Shown here piece after piece: positions 7,985-16,929 of a stretch of 64,000 nt of DNA. Positions within the stretch are counted from its first letter, which is position 1. Each line of letters starts with the position of its first letter. Below the pieces are notes generated by a model that saw only the letters and a program-made list of their open reading frames with translations, was not told where the DNA came from and did no database searches. Made by a program: the position numbers and the translations under genes. This stretch comes from Asticcacaulis benevestitus DSM 16100 = ATCC BAA-896 (GTDB lineage Bacteria; Pseudomonadota; Alphaproteobacteria; Caulobacterales; Caulobacteraceae), in NCBI RefSeq assembly GCF_000376105.1, contig NZ_AQWM01000003.1, positions 186,001 through 250,000 of the forward strand. Direction: 5' to 3'.

Positions 7985-8490
7985 GCGACACTCCGTTTCA
8001 AACTCGCCATCTTGCGCTTATGGGCGTGCGTGATGGCGCACGCAAGCGCATCGGCCGCATCGGCCTTCATCTTCGGATCGGCCTTGGGCAGCAGGCGCTT
8101 GACCATGAACAACACCTGATCCTTGTCGGCGCGGCCGGCGCCCACCACCGATTTCTTGATATCGAGCGCGGCGTATTCCGCTACCAGCATACCGGCCTTC
8201 GCGGGCGCCAGCATGGCGGCGGCACGCGCGTGACCGAGCTTGAGCGTCGAGGCCGGGTTCACATTGACGAACACCTCTTCAATGGCCGCCTCATCGGGCG
8301 TCCATTCGGCAATGACATCGCTCAGGCGATCGAACAGCTCCAGCAGGCGCACCGACAGATCGGCGTCCGTCGCCGGCTCGATGACGCCATGCGCCACCCA
8401 GCTCAGGCGCGCGCCCTCGACATCGATCAGCCCCCAGCCGAGCCGTCTCAAACCGGGATCGAGCCCTAATATCCGCACTACGTTCTTCAT
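7981..8490 (-). CDS. ruvC: Crossover junction endodeoxyribonuclease RuvC
   Basis: The Holliday junction resolvase of the RNase H fold. Acidic active-site residues are visible in RILGLDPGLRRLGWG (D10), AAIEEVFVNVNP (EE near 70) and the C-terminal MKADAADALACAITHAH. I start at ATG 8490 (MKNVVRILGLDPG), giving the usual 169 residues; the frame stays open a further 24 codons upstream to 8562 but that part has no family similarity. First gene of ruvCAB. Confidence 0.95.
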   Translation of the reverse strand: MKNVVRILGLDPGLRRLGWGLIDVEGARLSWVAHGVIEPATDADLSVRLLELFDRLSDVIAEWTPDEAAIEEVFVNVNPASTLKLGHARAAAMLAPAKAGMLVAEYAALDIKKSVVGAGRADKDQVLFMVKRLLPKADPKMKADAADALACAITHAHKRKMASLKRSVA

Positions 8491-8687
8491 ATGTTCGCTT
8501 TTATCCGCAAGTTCTGACTCGCGCAATGGCCAAGCCGGCAGTTTGGCCGCAAAGTTGCACAACAGCCTCTTATCAGGCCAGAAATCGTCTTTCTGGCACA
8601 GGTTTTAGAGATAAGCCCCACGAGAGCATTGCCATAAGGCCAAAGCTGGGGTTAATGTTTTATGAAGATTAGCGTTGCGGGGGCCGC

Positions 8688-10508
8688 ATGAGCAGTTCGA
8701 ACTTGACCTTGAATGCCGATAACCGTGGGACGAGCACGACACGCAAGCCCGGCGCTGCGGGGTTTCTGATTCTCGCCGTGCTGGCCGCCGCCCTGAGCGC
8801 CTTCGCGCTCTACAAGGGTCAGGCCCCGGTTCGCACCCCCTTCCCCGAAGACTGGATCATCTGGGCGCGCGGCACCGCTGCCTGGGCTGGCATCCTGGCG
8901 CTGGGTGCCTTTCTGCTGCTGATCGGCGTGATCGGCACCCTCCGCAACCTGCTGCCTGCGCCCAAACCCGCCGTGTCTGCGCCGCGCCGTAAATCCAGAC
9001 CGGAAGCCGTCGAGGCCGCGCCCGCGCCGGTCATGGCCGTGGCTGAGGACATGCAGGAGGACATGCAGTCGGCCACCCGCGCCGCCGAGAGCCGCGGCAC
9101 CCTGCATTTCAACGCCCATACGCTGGAGAGGGCTCCGGCTTTTGAAAGCCCTCAGGCCGTTGAGGCGATGCCTGACAATGTCCATATCGAAGCAGCCGCC
9201 GTCGCTGTCGAGCCGCCGCACATCGAGGTTCAGTCGCTGGAGCCTGCCATCTTCACCGATCACGCCGCCTTCTCCGATAACGCGTCGGACAGCTTCATGA
9301 CGCGCCACCCTGAAGTCGTGGTCGAGACCGTCGCCGAGGTGCCTGTTTTCGATTCCAGCGCCGCCCTGGCCGATACCCACGGCCTGACCATCACCACGCC
9401 CACGGCGCAGATCATTCCGCTGCATCCGCCTGTCGAAACCGTGGCCGCGCAGGATGAGGATCACGATCCGCTGGCCGCCGCCCTGCTGCGCGAAACCCCC
9501 GATGTCGTGACGCACGCCCCGCAAGGCGATATCAACGCCGTTATCAGTTCGGCCATGCGTTTCGCCCCGCAAAGCGAACCGCACGTCGCTGTCGTGCCGG
9601 CAGCCGCACCTGAGGCCGCGCCAGAGGCCATACCGGTCGCGCTGACAGAGGTCGTGACACAGGAAATCGCCTCTGCCGAAATCGTCGCTGATGTCCAGCC
9701 CGCGCCGGTCGTGCCCGTGCCCGTTGTCATCGACGATGAAGCGGAAATCCGTCAGGCCGTACAAACCGCCCTGTCGGTCTGGCCCGACGCCACCCGCGCC
9801 ATCGCCGCCGACGAACTGAGCACGCGCATTTCACGCCTCTATTATGATAAGTCGGCTGCCAGCCAGAAGGCCTTCCAGCTTATCGCTTCCGGTGACCTGT
9901 CCGCCGCTTCCGCCGCCCTGGCCAATCACGCCGATGCCCTGGCGCTGGCGGGCAACCATGCCGAGGCCGCCGAGTTGTGGCGCGTATCTGGCGCACTCCA
10001 TATGGGCCGCGATGACAGCAAGGCCATGGCTGCCTATGAGCATGTGTCCGAACTTGACCCGAACGACGCCAACATCCACCTCTACCTGACGCGCCGGTAT
10101 CAGATGTCGGGCGACACCGCCAAACTGCCTGCCGTCATCGGCCGTGCACTCGGCGCCATTAGCGATCCGGCCACGCGCGCCGAACTGCTGGCGCCCTATG
10201 CCGATCTCAAGCTCAAGGCGGGCGATGCCAGGGCCGCCGGCGATGCCTTTGAGGAGCTGAGCCGCCTGCACGAAACCACCGCCTATCTCAAGCCCGATGA
10301 TGTCGGGGCGCGCTCGACCCACGCCATCACCCTGGCGCGTTACGCCCAGGCGCGCGAAATGCAGGGCGCTTTCGATCAGGCCGGTCCGCTCTACAAGAAG
10401 GCCTATGGGGTTTTCGCCGATCTCTCGGCCCTGAAACCGGAGCATCCCGGCCTGCGCGCCATGGCGGAAAACGCCCTGAAAGACGCCCAGCGCTTCAATA
10501 TGGCATAA
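8688..10508 (+). CDS. TPR-containing inner-membrane protein, unassigned
   Basis: A 606-residue protein with two N-terminal transmembrane helices (about residues 24-43 and 64-87) separated by a short loop, a long low-complexity Ala/Val/Pro/Glu-rich stretch (about 90-350) and a helical C-terminal third with tetratricopeptide-like repeats (e.g. AAALANHADALALAGNHAEAAELWRVSGALHMGRDDSKAMAAYEHVSELDPNDANIHLYL, about 400-470). The repeats suggest a protein-interaction module on the cytoplasmic side. GGGGG precedes the ATG. It is divergent from ruvC; no functional partner is nearby. I do not recognise a named family. Confidence 0.8.
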   Translation: MSSSNLTLNADNRGTSTTRKPGAAGFLILAVLAAALSAFALYKGQAPVRTPFPEDWIIWARGTAAWAGILALGAFLLLIGVIGTLRNLLPAPKPAVSAPRRKSRPEAVEAAPAPVMAVAEDMQEDMQSATRAAESRGTLHFNAHTLERAPAFESPQAVEAMPDNVHIEAAAVAVEPPHIEVQSLEPAIFTDHAAFSDNASDSFMTRHPEVVVETVAEVPVFDSSAALADTHGLTITTPTAQIIPLHPPVETVAAQDEDHDPLAAALLRETPDVVTHAPQGDINAVISSAMRFAPQSEPHVAVVPAAAPEAAPEAIPVALTEVVTQEIASAEIVADVQPAPVVPVPVVIDDEAEIRQAVQTALSVWPDATRAIAADELSTRISRLYYDKSAASQKAFQLIASGDLSAASAALANHADALALAGNHAEAAELWRVSGALHMGRDDSKAMAAYEHVSELDPNDANIHLYLTRRYQMSGDTAKLPAVIGRALGAISDPATRAELLAPYADLKLKAGDARAAGDAFEELSRLHETTAYLKPDDVGARSTHAITLARYAQAREMQGAFDQAGPLYKKAYGVFADLSALKPEHPGLRAMAENALKDAQRFNMA

Positions 10509-10558
10509 GGCCTGCTTGGATTTTATTTGCGCCGCGCTAACAACGTGAGAATGTCTGC

Positions 10559-10789
10559 GTGAATCCCTGGAGCCTCCCCTTCTTTGAATACTGCTTTCAG
10601 GTGCCGGCCAACCGTATCGGTTACAGCACCTTTTCAGCCGCCCAGCTCAAGACCATCCAGGAAGTCATTATCCTGGTGGTTTTCGTCATCTTTTCCGCGC
10701 TTTATCTTGGCGAACCGCTGAAATGGCAGACCGCCATCGGCTTCACCCTGATCGCCTGTGGCGCCGGGTTTGTGTTCTACATGCCCTAA
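10559..10789 (+). pseudogene. DUF486 membrane protein, 5'-truncated remnant
   Basis: The 76 readable residues (PWSLPFFEYCFQVPANRIG, then AAQLKTIQEVIILVVFVIFSALYLGEPL and a last helix to the stop) match the C-terminal two thirds of DUF486 proteins, small four-helix membrane proteins of about 110 residues. The first helix and part of the second are missing: the frame opens at a GTG and an in-frame TAA lies about 20 bp upstream. The adjacent TPR gene ends at 10508, leaving no room for the rest. I read it as a decayed or deleted gene; expression as a short protein cannot be excluded. Confidence 0.65.
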
Positions 10790-10867
10790 AAAACAGCCCA
10801 GATAACAGCGTCATCAATTTGCCTGTTTTCGCGCCGATCCTCGGTAAATAGCAAGGGAGGCGCGGTT

Positions 10868-11926
10868 ATGAGCTCAGGACTTACACGTTTCAGCTTTCTC
10901 TCCGGCGGACTGGCCTTTGCGGCCCTTCCCGCCCTGGCGGCAACAGCAAGCCGGACAGAGGCACGCACTATTGCCTCGAAACACTTTATCCATAACAAGA
11001 TCGGCCTGAGTCCGGATCGCGCGATTAGCGTCTACCTGCCGGCCGGTTATGATACCGGCAAGCAACGCTATCCGGTCATCTATATCCTGCCCAATCTCTT
11101 CGATACCGATACGACGCTTTTCGCCACCTATGGCGCGCAGGCGGTCTTCGATGCCGCCATCACCAAAGGCCTGATCGGCGAGGTCATCATCGTCTCGGCC
11201 GATTTCAGCACGCCGCTCGGTTCCTCGCTCTATGTCAATTCCCCCGTCACCGGCAACTGGGAAGACTATATGGTCAGCGAACTGGTGCCCTATATCGACA
11301 GAACCTACCGCACCCTGCCCGCCGCCGCCTCACGCGGTGTGGCCGGCGATCGCATGGGCGGTCACGGCGCCATCCGTTTCGGCATGAAGCATCCCGATAT
11401 GTTCGGCTCGATCTATGCGCTCCATCCGGTCGGTACAGGCAACGGCGTCCAGATCATGCAAGGGCGGCCGAACTGGGATCTCCTCAGTCAGGCGACATCA
11501 CTCGAAGACGTCAAGGCCGATATTTTCTCGCAGATCTTCACCGCCATCTATCAGGCCCATCTGCCCAATCCGGGCAAGGCGCCGCTGTTCGTTGATCTGC
11601 CCGCTAAAAAGGTCAACGGCGAACTGGTGATCGATACCGCCCTCACCGCCAAGCTCCAGGACGGTTTTTTCCTCGAACGCATGATCCCGGCCTATGCCGA
11701 CAATCTGAAACGCCTGCGCGGTTTCAAGTTCGACTGGGGCCGCAATGATGGCAATTTCGACCATGTCTATTCCAATCAGGCCTTCGCCCATAAGCTCGAC
11801 GAATTCGGCGTCGCTTACGAGGCCGAGGAATATCGCGGATCATGGGGTGAGCGCCATTGGGGACCGAACGGCCGCGTTATGACCGACGTGCTGCCCTTCT
11901 TCGCGCAGCATCTGGCCTTCGCATAA
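10868..11926 (+). CDS. Secreted esterase-D-fold protein lacking the nucleophile serine
   Basis: A 352-residue alpha/beta hydrolase of the putative esterase (esterase D / antigen-85-like) family, with a signal-like N-terminus (FSFLSGGLAFAALPALAATA). Fold landmarks: ISVYLPAGYDTGKQRYPVIYILP, SELVPYIDRTYRTLP, and GHGAIRFGMKHPDMFGSIYALHP. At the nucleophile elbow, where the family has GxSMGG, the sequence reads GDRMGG (residues 160-165): Arg162 replaces the catalytic Ser. A C-terminal His (GERHWG) is kept. If this is real the protein is probably not a serine hydrolase and may be a binding protein. AAGGGAGG precedes the ATG. It stands alone upstream of the PadR module. Confidence 0.8.
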   Translation: MSSGLTRFSFLSGGLAFAALPALAATASRTEARTIASKHFIHNKIGLSPDRAISVYLPAGYDTGKQRYPVIYILPNLFDTDTTLFATYGAQAVFDAAITKGLIGEVIIVSADFSTPLGSSLYVNSPVTGNWEDYMVSELVPYIDRTYRTLPAAASRGVAGDRMGGHGAIRFGMKHPDMFGSIYALHPVGTGNGVQIMQGRPNWDLLSQATSLEDVKADIFSQIFTAIYQAHLPNPGKAPLFVDLPAKKVNGELVIDTALTAKLQDGFFLERMIPAYADNLKRLRGFKFDWGRNDGNFDHVYSNQAFAHKLDEFGVAYEAEEYRGSWGERHWGPNGRVMTDVLPFFAQHLAFA

Positions 11927-11993
11927 ACCGTCTAAAAGCTGAAACCCTTACAGAGACAGCGTTCGCCAAACCTTACTACTATTTAATGATATA

Positions 11994-12012
11994 TACCTTG
12001 CATCAATAGGTA
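11994..12012. promoter_or_regulatory. Short inverted repeat upstream of padR
   Basis: TACCT (11994-11998) and AGGTA (12008-12012) are mirror-complementary arms in an AT-rich stretch otherwise unlike its high-GC surroundings, about 70 bp before the PadR gene. PadR regulators usually repress their own operon from such a position. The arms are only 5 bp, so this is a weak candidate. Confidence 0.25.
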
Positions 12013-12082
12013 GCTTGTCATATTCAATGACCAAGCGGCCTCCTCCCCGGCCGCGACACTTTCAGCGCGTCGAGGACTTCGA

Positions 12083-12436
12083 ATGCCGGAAACCATTGAT
12101 ATACAATTGAAAAAAGGCGTGCTTGGCCTGTGCGTCCTGGCCGTCCTGGCGCGCAATGAGAGCTATGCCTACGAGATCGCCAGCCACCTCTCCGATGCCA
12201 TTGGCATGGGAGAGGGCACGATTTACCCGCTGATGCGCCGCATGCAGACCGACGGCCTGGTCACCACCTATCTGGTGGAATCCTCATCCGGCCCTTCGCG
12301 CAAATATTACAAACTGACCGATGCCGGTCGCGCCGCCCTGGACGCCCAGGCCGCCGAATGGCGCGGTTTCGCCGCAGCTGTCGACGCCCTGCTAGAGCCC
12401 GTTCCCGTCGCCAACGCTCCCTTAGAAGAGGCCTGA
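12083..12436 (+). CDS. PadR-family transcriptional regulator
   Basis: A 117-residue winged-helix regulator: QLKKGVLGLCVLAVLARNESYAYEIASHL begins the DNA-binding domain, then GEGTIYPLMRRMQTDGLVTTYLVESSSGPSRKYYKLTDAGRAAL, the family's recognition helix and wing. Length is that of short PadR proteins. It is first of three close genes, with a HAAS-domain protein and a secreted GIN-domain protein following within 3 and 10 bp, so it most likely controls that operon. The signal sensed is unknown. Confidence 0.92.
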   Translation: MPETIDIQLKKGVLGLCVLAVLARNESYAYEIASHLSDAIGMGEGTIYPLMRRMQTDGLVTTYLVESSSGPSRKYYKLTDAGRAALDAQAAEWRGFAAAVDALLEPVPVANAPLEEA

Positions 12437-12439
12437 ATC

Positions 12440-13000
12440 ATGACCCGTATCGAATTTCTGGACCGGCTGTGCAAGGGCCTGACCGGGCTCCCGCCCGCCA
12501 CGCTCAAAGAAATCATGGCCGACTATGAGGCCCACTTCAAGGATGCCGCCGCCGAAGGGCGCTCCGAATCCGAAGTGGCCGCCGCCCTCGGCGATCCCGA
12601 ACGTCTCGCCCGCGAACTGAAGGCCGAAGCCGGCGTCAAAAGCTGGGATGAGGCCAAGACGCCCTCCAACGCCACCGCCGCCATCGTCGGTATCCTGGGG
12701 CTCGGCGCGCTCGATATCCTGATCCTGCTGCCGCTGCTCGGCGGTGTGGTCGGCACGCTGATCGGCATCTTCGCCGCAGCGATCGGCGGCTTTATCGCCG
12801 GCGGTGTCGTCTTCGCGGCCGGTCCTTTCCTCGGCTTCCCCGGTGGGATCTTCGCCGCCCTGCTCGGTGGTTTCGGCGTCATGCTGCTGTCCGCCGCCGT
12901 CGGCGCCATCACCCTGGCCCTGACCATCTGGATGGTCAACGGTGTGGTCTGGTTCGCCCGCCTGCATTACCGCGTGCTCAAGCCCGCGCTTGAATCTTAA
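12440..13000 (+). CDS. HAAS-domain membrane protein (DUF1700)
   Basis: A 186-residue protein with an N-terminal helical HAAS domain (RIEFLDRLCKGLTGLPPATLKEIMADYEAHFKDAAAEGRSESEVAAALGDPERLAREL, residues about 3-60) and then several hydrophobic glycine/alanine-rich helices (about 75-170) that make it an integral membrane protein. In other bacteria HAAS proteins sit between a PadR regulator and a DUF4097/GIN adhesin-like protein, exactly as here, and are viewed as part of an envelope-sensing unit. Function not established. Confidence 0.88.
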   Translation: MTRIEFLDRLCKGLTGLPPATLKEIMADYEAHFKDAAAEGRSESEVAAALGDPERLARELKAEAGVKSWDEAKTPSNATAAIVGILGLGALDILILLPLLGGVVGTLIGIFAAAIGGFIAGGVVFAAGPFLGFPGGIFAALLGGFGVMLLSAAVGAITLALTIWMVNGVVWFARLHYRVLKPALES

Positions 13001-13010
13001 GGAGACGACC

Positions 13011-13799
13011 ATGATCCGCAAACTTTTTCTCTTCTCCGGTGGCGCCTTCGTTCTGTCGCTGGTCTGCCTGGCCGGGGCCGCCGCCCTTGTCTCCAATGAA
13101 GTCGGCACCAAGGGCTGGAACTGGGGCTGGATACAGGATGGCGACACCGTCCGTTTCCGCAACGGCCCCTCGGCCAAGCCCGAACCGAACACCAGCAAGA
13201 CGCTGGCCTGGTCCGGCGGTGACCTTCTGGCCGTCGATCTGCCCGCCGATGTCGTCTATACCCAAGGCCCTGCTGCTTCGGTGACGATCACCGGCCCGCA
13301 GTCGCTCGTCGATCGCATCAAGCTGGAAAACGGCCGCCTGTCGATCGCCGATGGCGCTGACCACAAGGAAAGCATCAACTTCACCTGGGGCAAGGACGGC
13401 TTCGACGCCCGCACCAGCCATGAAGGTGCCCGCATCACCGTCACCGCACCGGCGGTCAAGCGCTTCGAGATGACCGGCAGCGGCGATCTCGACCTGCGCG
13501 GCTATGATCAGCCGTCGATCGATATCAATATCGCCGGCTCCGGTTCGGTCCATGCTGTCGGCCGCACCCAGACGCTCAAGCTCAATGTATCGGGCAGTGG
13601 CGACGCCGATCTGGCCGCCCTTCAGGCCAAGGACGCCGACGTCTCGGTCAGCGGTTCGGGCGGCGCCGATGTCTACGCCACCGACAAGGCCAAGATCGAT
13701 ATTTCCGGCTCCGGCAATGTCGATCTGGCCACCAAGCCGGCCAAGGTCGACACCACGATCTCGGGCTCCGGCACGGTCGATCAGGATGATGACAACTAG
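13011..13799 (+). CDS. Secreted GIN-domain protein (DUF2807, putative auto-transporter adhesin head)
   Basis: A 262-residue protein with an N-terminal membrane or signal segment (MIRKLFLFSGGAFVLSLVCLAGAAALV) and a C-terminal beta-repeat domain built on the recurring SGSG pattern (MTGSGDLDLRG, IAGSGSVHAVG, VSGSGDADLAAL, VSGSGGADVYA, ISGSGNVDLATKP, ISGSGTVDQ; about residues 150-260), the hallmark of GIN/DUF2807 parallel beta domains. It is third in the PadR-HAAS-GIN operon. The start at ATG 13011 follows GGAG; the frame opens earlier (12942) inside the HAAS gene but that extension is not protein-like. It probably resides in the periplasm or at the cell surface. Confidence 0.85.
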   Translation: MIRKLFLFSGGAFVLSLVCLAGAAALVSNEVGTKGWNWGWIQDGDTVRFRNGPSAKPEPNTSKTLAWSGGDLLAVDLPADVVYTQGPAASVTITGPQSLVDRIKLENGRLSIADGADHKESINFTWGKDGFDARTSHEGARITVTAPAVKRFEMTGSGDLDLRGYDQPSIDINIAGSGSVHAVGRTQTLKLNVSGSGDADLAALQAKDADVSVSGSGGADVYATDKAKIDISGSGNVDLATKPAKVDTTISGSGTVDQDDDN

Positions 13800-13830
13800 A
13801 GCAGCACTTTAGGAGCGCGTTCTGTTAACC

Positions 13831-13856
13831 CCTCTCCCCATGACCATGGGGAGAGG
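13831..13856. repeat. Perfect GC-rich stem-loop (CCTCTCCCCATG / CATGGGGAGAGG)
   Basis: Twelve-base-pair perfect arms around a 2-nt centre, between the GIN gene and the convergent DUF429 gene. There is no T-tract, so it is not a canonical terminator, but its place between convergent genes would suit a bidirectional transcript end. Related CCTCCCC...GGGGAGG sequences occur at 16930-16952 and, degenerate, near 20830-20862, which suggests a dispersed intergenic motif. Confidence 0.6.
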
Positions 13857-13907
13857 CAAGCTTGAAGCCAGCCCGTGTCCTTATGCGCTAAATGAAAACG
13901 CCGGTTC

Positions 13908-14702
13908 TTAAGGAATCGGCGCTTTTCGTGGAATCCATATGGCAGATTCCGAGTCGCCAAAGGGAATAGCCCTTCCTTCAAGCGCGCAAATACCCACCCA
14001 CGCACAAATTATCGCGTCTAGTGTATCTTCGTAGGCCTTTAGCTGCGCAACTTTACTGGACAGGGTTATTTTGGGCAGCGACATGCTGACACCAGATATC
14101 TCAGGCTCAAGAAGATTTTCGATCGTTTGCCAAGTTTTGAATAGCTTATACCGCCGCTTCTCGGCACTTAAGTCTTTCCAATACTTCCCCATATTCCCAG
14201 CTTTATACTCAAGACGTCGCGGAGCATCTGCCAGTTCGACGAGCGCCGGATGGGGATAAACCTCTATCAAGGCTTGAGACCTTAACTCTTGAGTACACAA
14301 ACCATAACCAACTTCAGTAAAATCCTTACGCAGGTTGTCGCTTATCGCTCCGGGCCTGACAGCGCTCGGTGAATGTGTCGAGCAATGCTTTGCGCCATAA
14401 CAACGCGATACTTCGTTATCAGAATAACGCCGAGCAAGGATAGGCGAATGCGCCAAGGGCATATCCACGGCCACCAACGTGACCGAATATCCGGCCAATT
14501 GCTTTGCCGTTGTTATCAGGACATCTGCCTTTGGTAAGGATGTCGGGCAATTGCTTTCAGAGCTATAGGCAAGATGATGAAAGGTCGCGTAAGATTCGGA
14601 CGCTGCTACAAGTTTCCAGCCGGCATGGGTTTCTAAAGCCAGCGCAAAACCGCTTGGATTTTTCGTGGTCCATGCCGCATCTATCCCTAAAACCACTCTC
14701 AT
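13908..14702 (-). CDS. DUF429 protein, predicted RNase H-fold nuclease
   Basis: A 264-residue DUF429 protein: it opens MRVVLGIDAAWTTKNPSGFALALE (the DxAWT pattern of the family), and has VTLVAVDMPLAHSP and LIEVYPHPALVELA further on, acidic positions consistent with the predicted RNase H-like nuclease fold. Ends DAIICAWVGICALEGRAIPFG, also family-typical. GGAGG precedes the ATG. The gene has visibly lower GC and less biased third positions than its neighbours, suggesting acquisition by transfer. Some DUF429 genes lie in defence or mobile contexts, but no partner gene is present here. Confidence 0.82.
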   Translation of the reverse strand: MRVVLGIDAAWTTKNPSGFALALETHAGWKLVAASESYATFHHLAYSSESNCPTSLPKADVLITTAKQLAGYSVTLVAVDMPLAHSPILARRYSDNEVSRCYGAKHCSTHSPSAVRPGAISDNLRKDFTEVGYGLCTQELRSQALIEVYPHPALVELADAPRRLEYKAGNMGKYWKDLSAEKRRYKLFKTWQTIENLLEPEISGVSMSLPKITLSSKVAQLKAYEDTLDAIICAWVGICALEGRAIPFGDSESAIWIPRKAPIP

Positions 14703-14744
14703 ATTCCCAACCTCCGGATTGGCATTATGATAATCAAGGGTAAA

Positions 14745-14774
14745 GAAAAAGCGCCGGCCTTGCGACCGACGCTC
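14745..14774 (-). terminator. Rho-independent terminator of ettA
   Basis: On the minus strand AGCGTCGGTC, loop GCAA, GGCCGGCGCT forms a 10-bp stem (two G-U pairs) followed by TTTTTC. It lies 33 nt beyond the ettA stop and separates it from the DUF429 gene. Confidence 0.8.
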
Positions 14775-14806
14775 TTAAACTTCTAGGTGCAGTTGCGTGC
14801 CCCTGC

Positions 14807-16474
14807 TTAACGCGAGAACTTCTGGAACTTGATCCGATGCGGGATCAACGAATCCACGCCCAGGCGGCGCTTCTTGTCTTCCTCATACATTTCGAAGTTA
14901 CCTTCAAACCATTCGACATGGCTATCGCCTTCGAAGGCCAGGATGTGCGTGGCCAGACGATCGAGGAACCAGCGATCGTGGGAGATGACCACGGCGCAGC
15001 CCGCGAATTCTTCCAGCGCCTCTTCGAGGGCCTGCAAGGTTTCGATATCCAGGTCGTTGGTCGGTTCGTCGAGCAGGATGACGTTGCCGCCGGCCGCCAG
15101 GGTCTTGGCCAGGTGGACGCGGTTGCGCTCACCGCCGGAGAGCAGGCCCACCTTCTTCTGCTGGTCGCCGCCCTTGAAGTTGAACCCGCCAACATAGGCA
15201 CGGCTGTTGATTTCGCGCTTACCGACCAGCATGATGTCAGTGCCGCCCGAGATCGCCTGCCACACCGTGTCGTTCGGCTGCAGGTCATCGCGCGACTGAT
15301 CGACATAGGCGAGCTTGACCGTTTCGCCGAGGCGCACCGTGCCGGCATCGGGCTTTTCCTGCCCGGTGATCAGCTTGAACAGGGTCGATTTACCGGCGCC
15401 GTTGGGGCCGATGACGCCGACGATACCGTTGGGCGGCAGCTTGAAGGTCAGGCCCTTGAAGAGCACCTTGTCGCCGAATTCCTTTTCAAGATCGGTGACT
15501 TCAAGCACCAGATTGCCGAGGCGCGGCCCGGGCGGGATCTGGATGGTGGCGAAGCTTTGGGCGCCACGCGAATTTTCCTGTTCGCGCACCATGTCCTCAT
15601 AGGCCGCCAGACGGGCCTTGGACTTGGACTGACGGGCCTTGGCGCCGGAACGTACCCATTCCAGTTCCTTGGTGAGCGCGCGCTGGCGGGCTTCGGATTC
15701 CGATTGCTCCTGCACGACGCGCTTTTGCTTCTGCTCCAGCCAGCCGGAATAGTTGCCTTCATAGGGAACGCCCTTGCCGCGGTCGAGTTCGAGCGTCCAC
15801 TTGGTCACCTGATCGAGGAAGTAACGATCGTGGGTGACGAGGATGACGCAGCCGGGGAAGCTCTCCAGGTGGTGCTGCAGCCAGGCCACGGACTCGGCGT
15901 CCAGGTGGTTGGTCGGCTCATCGAGCAGCAGCATGTCGGGCTTGGAAAGCAGCAGGCGGGCCAGCGCGACACGGCGCTTTTCACCACCGGAAAGCTTGTC
16001 GACGGCTGAATCGTTCGGCGGACAACGTAAGGCGTCCATGGCCATTTCGATGCGCGAGTCGATGTCCCACAGGTCACCGGCGTCGATCTTTTCCTGGAGC
16101 TTGTTCATCTCCTCCATCAGCTCATCGGTGTATTCCTCACCCATAAGTTCGGCCACCTTGTTGAAGCGGTCGAAGATCTTCTTTTCCTCGCACCACGAGA
16201 TGACGTTTTCCCAGACATTGAGGCTGTCATCGAGGTGAGGCTCCTGTTCCAGGTAGCCCATCTTGGTGCCGTCGGCAGCCTTGGCCTCGCCGGAAAATTC
16301 CTTGTCGATACCGGCCATGATCTTCAGCAGGGTCGATTTACCCGAACCGTTGACACCGACCACGCCGATCTTGGCGTCGGAATAGAAGCTGAGCCAGATG
16401 TTTTCAAAGACCTTCTTACCGCCGGGGTAATGCTTGGTCAGGCCTTGCATCTGATAGATATATTGTTGCGCCAT
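14807..16474 (-). CDS. ettA: Energy-dependent translational throttle protein EttA (ABC-F ATPase)
   Basis: A 555-residue ABC-F protein with two ATPase halves: Walker [13 protein letters not shown] (about residue 38) and signature [18 protein letters not shown] in the first; [12 protein letters not shown] (about 355) and [17 protein letters not shown] in the second, separated by the P-site tRNA interaction motif linker (about 240-310, [28 protein letters not shown]). It has no transmembrane part. EttA binds the ribosomal E site and gates elongation according to ATP/ADP. Length and C-terminus ([12 protein letters not shown]) fit the family. Monocistronic, with its own terminator. Confidence 0.95.
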   Translation of the reverse strand: MAQQYIYQMQGLTKHYPGGKKVFENIWLSFYSDAKIGVVGVNGSGKSTLLKIMAGIDKEFSGEAKAADGTKMGYLEQEPHLDDSLNVWENVISWCEEKKIFDRFNKVAELMGEEYTDELMEEMNKLQEKIDAGDLWDIDSRIEMAMDALRCPPNDSAVDKLSGGEKRRVALARLLLSKPDMLLLDEPTNHLDAESVAWLQHHLESFPGCVILVTHDRYFLDQVTKWTLELDRGKGVPYEGNYSGWLEQKQKRVVQEQSESEARQRALTKELEWVRSGAKARQSKSKARLAAYEDMVREQENSRGAQSFATIQIPPGPRLGNLVLEVTDLEKEFGDKVLFKGLTFKLPPNGIVGVIGPNGAGKSTLFKLITGQEKPDAGTVRLGETVKLAYVDQSRDDLQPNDTVWQAISGGTDIMLVGKREINSRAYVGGFNFKGGDQQKKVGLLSGGERNRVHLAKTLAAGGNVILLDEPTNDLDIETLQALEEALEEFAGCAVVISHDRWFLDRLATHILAFEGDSHVEWFEGNFEMYEEDKKRRLGVDSLIPHRIKFQKFSR

Positions 16475-16569
16475 GGAGTCGCAGAGCCTTTATTTGTTAT
16501 ATATAAAAGGGATGGGCGCGGTTTAGCCGAGCAGGCCTAAAATCGCAAGGTGAAATACGGGAGGGACCT

Positions 16570-16863
16570 GTGAGCGACTACATCCTGCTGATGCATAAAA
16601 CGCCGGACGGGGAGCCAGCCGAGGCCTGGGATCGTTATATTGCCACGCTGGAACAGGCCGGTCATTTGCGCGGCGGCAGTGCGATCGGCGGCGGGATCGC
16701 CTGCCACAAGGACGGGGCTGATGCCGCAATCACCGCCCATCTGACGGGGTTTATCCGTATCGAGGCCGAGAGCTTTGAAGCCGCGCGCGGCTTGCTGGCC
16801 GGCAATCCGGTCTATGAGGCCGGCGGCATTGTCGAGATACGCGAACTGCCCAAGACGAACTGA
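16570..16863 (+). CDS. YCII/DGPF-domain protein
   Basis: A 97-residue protein of the YCII-related (DGPF) superfamily: SDYILLMHKTPDGEPAEAWDRYIATLEQAGHLRGGSAIGGG, followed by LTGFIRIEAESFEAARGLLAGNPVYEAGGIVEIRELP, the usual ferredoxin-like dimeric alpha-beta fold. The start is a GTG at 16570 with GGGAGGG a few bases upstream. Members are often annotated as sigma-factor accessory or unknown enzymes; no function can be given. Divergent from ettA. Confidence 0.85.
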   Translation: MSDYILLMHKTPDGEPAEAWDRYIATLEQAGHLRGGSAIGGGIACHKDGADAAITAHLTGFIRIEAESFEAARGLLAGNPVYEAGGIVEIRELPKTN

Positions 16864-16929
16864 CAGGCATTGATGTTGTCCCTTCTCCAAACGCTTCGCA
16901 TTCAGGGAGGTATAAATATTTTTCTTGTA

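Noticed and set aside
8652-9764. Open frame antisense to the TPR membrane protein
   Set aside because: Arg/Gly/His-rich shadow product with no family features; the sense frame has membrane helices and TPRs.
14837-16009. Long open frame antisense to ettA
   Set aside because: Shadow of the ABC-F gene, no motif or ribosome site.
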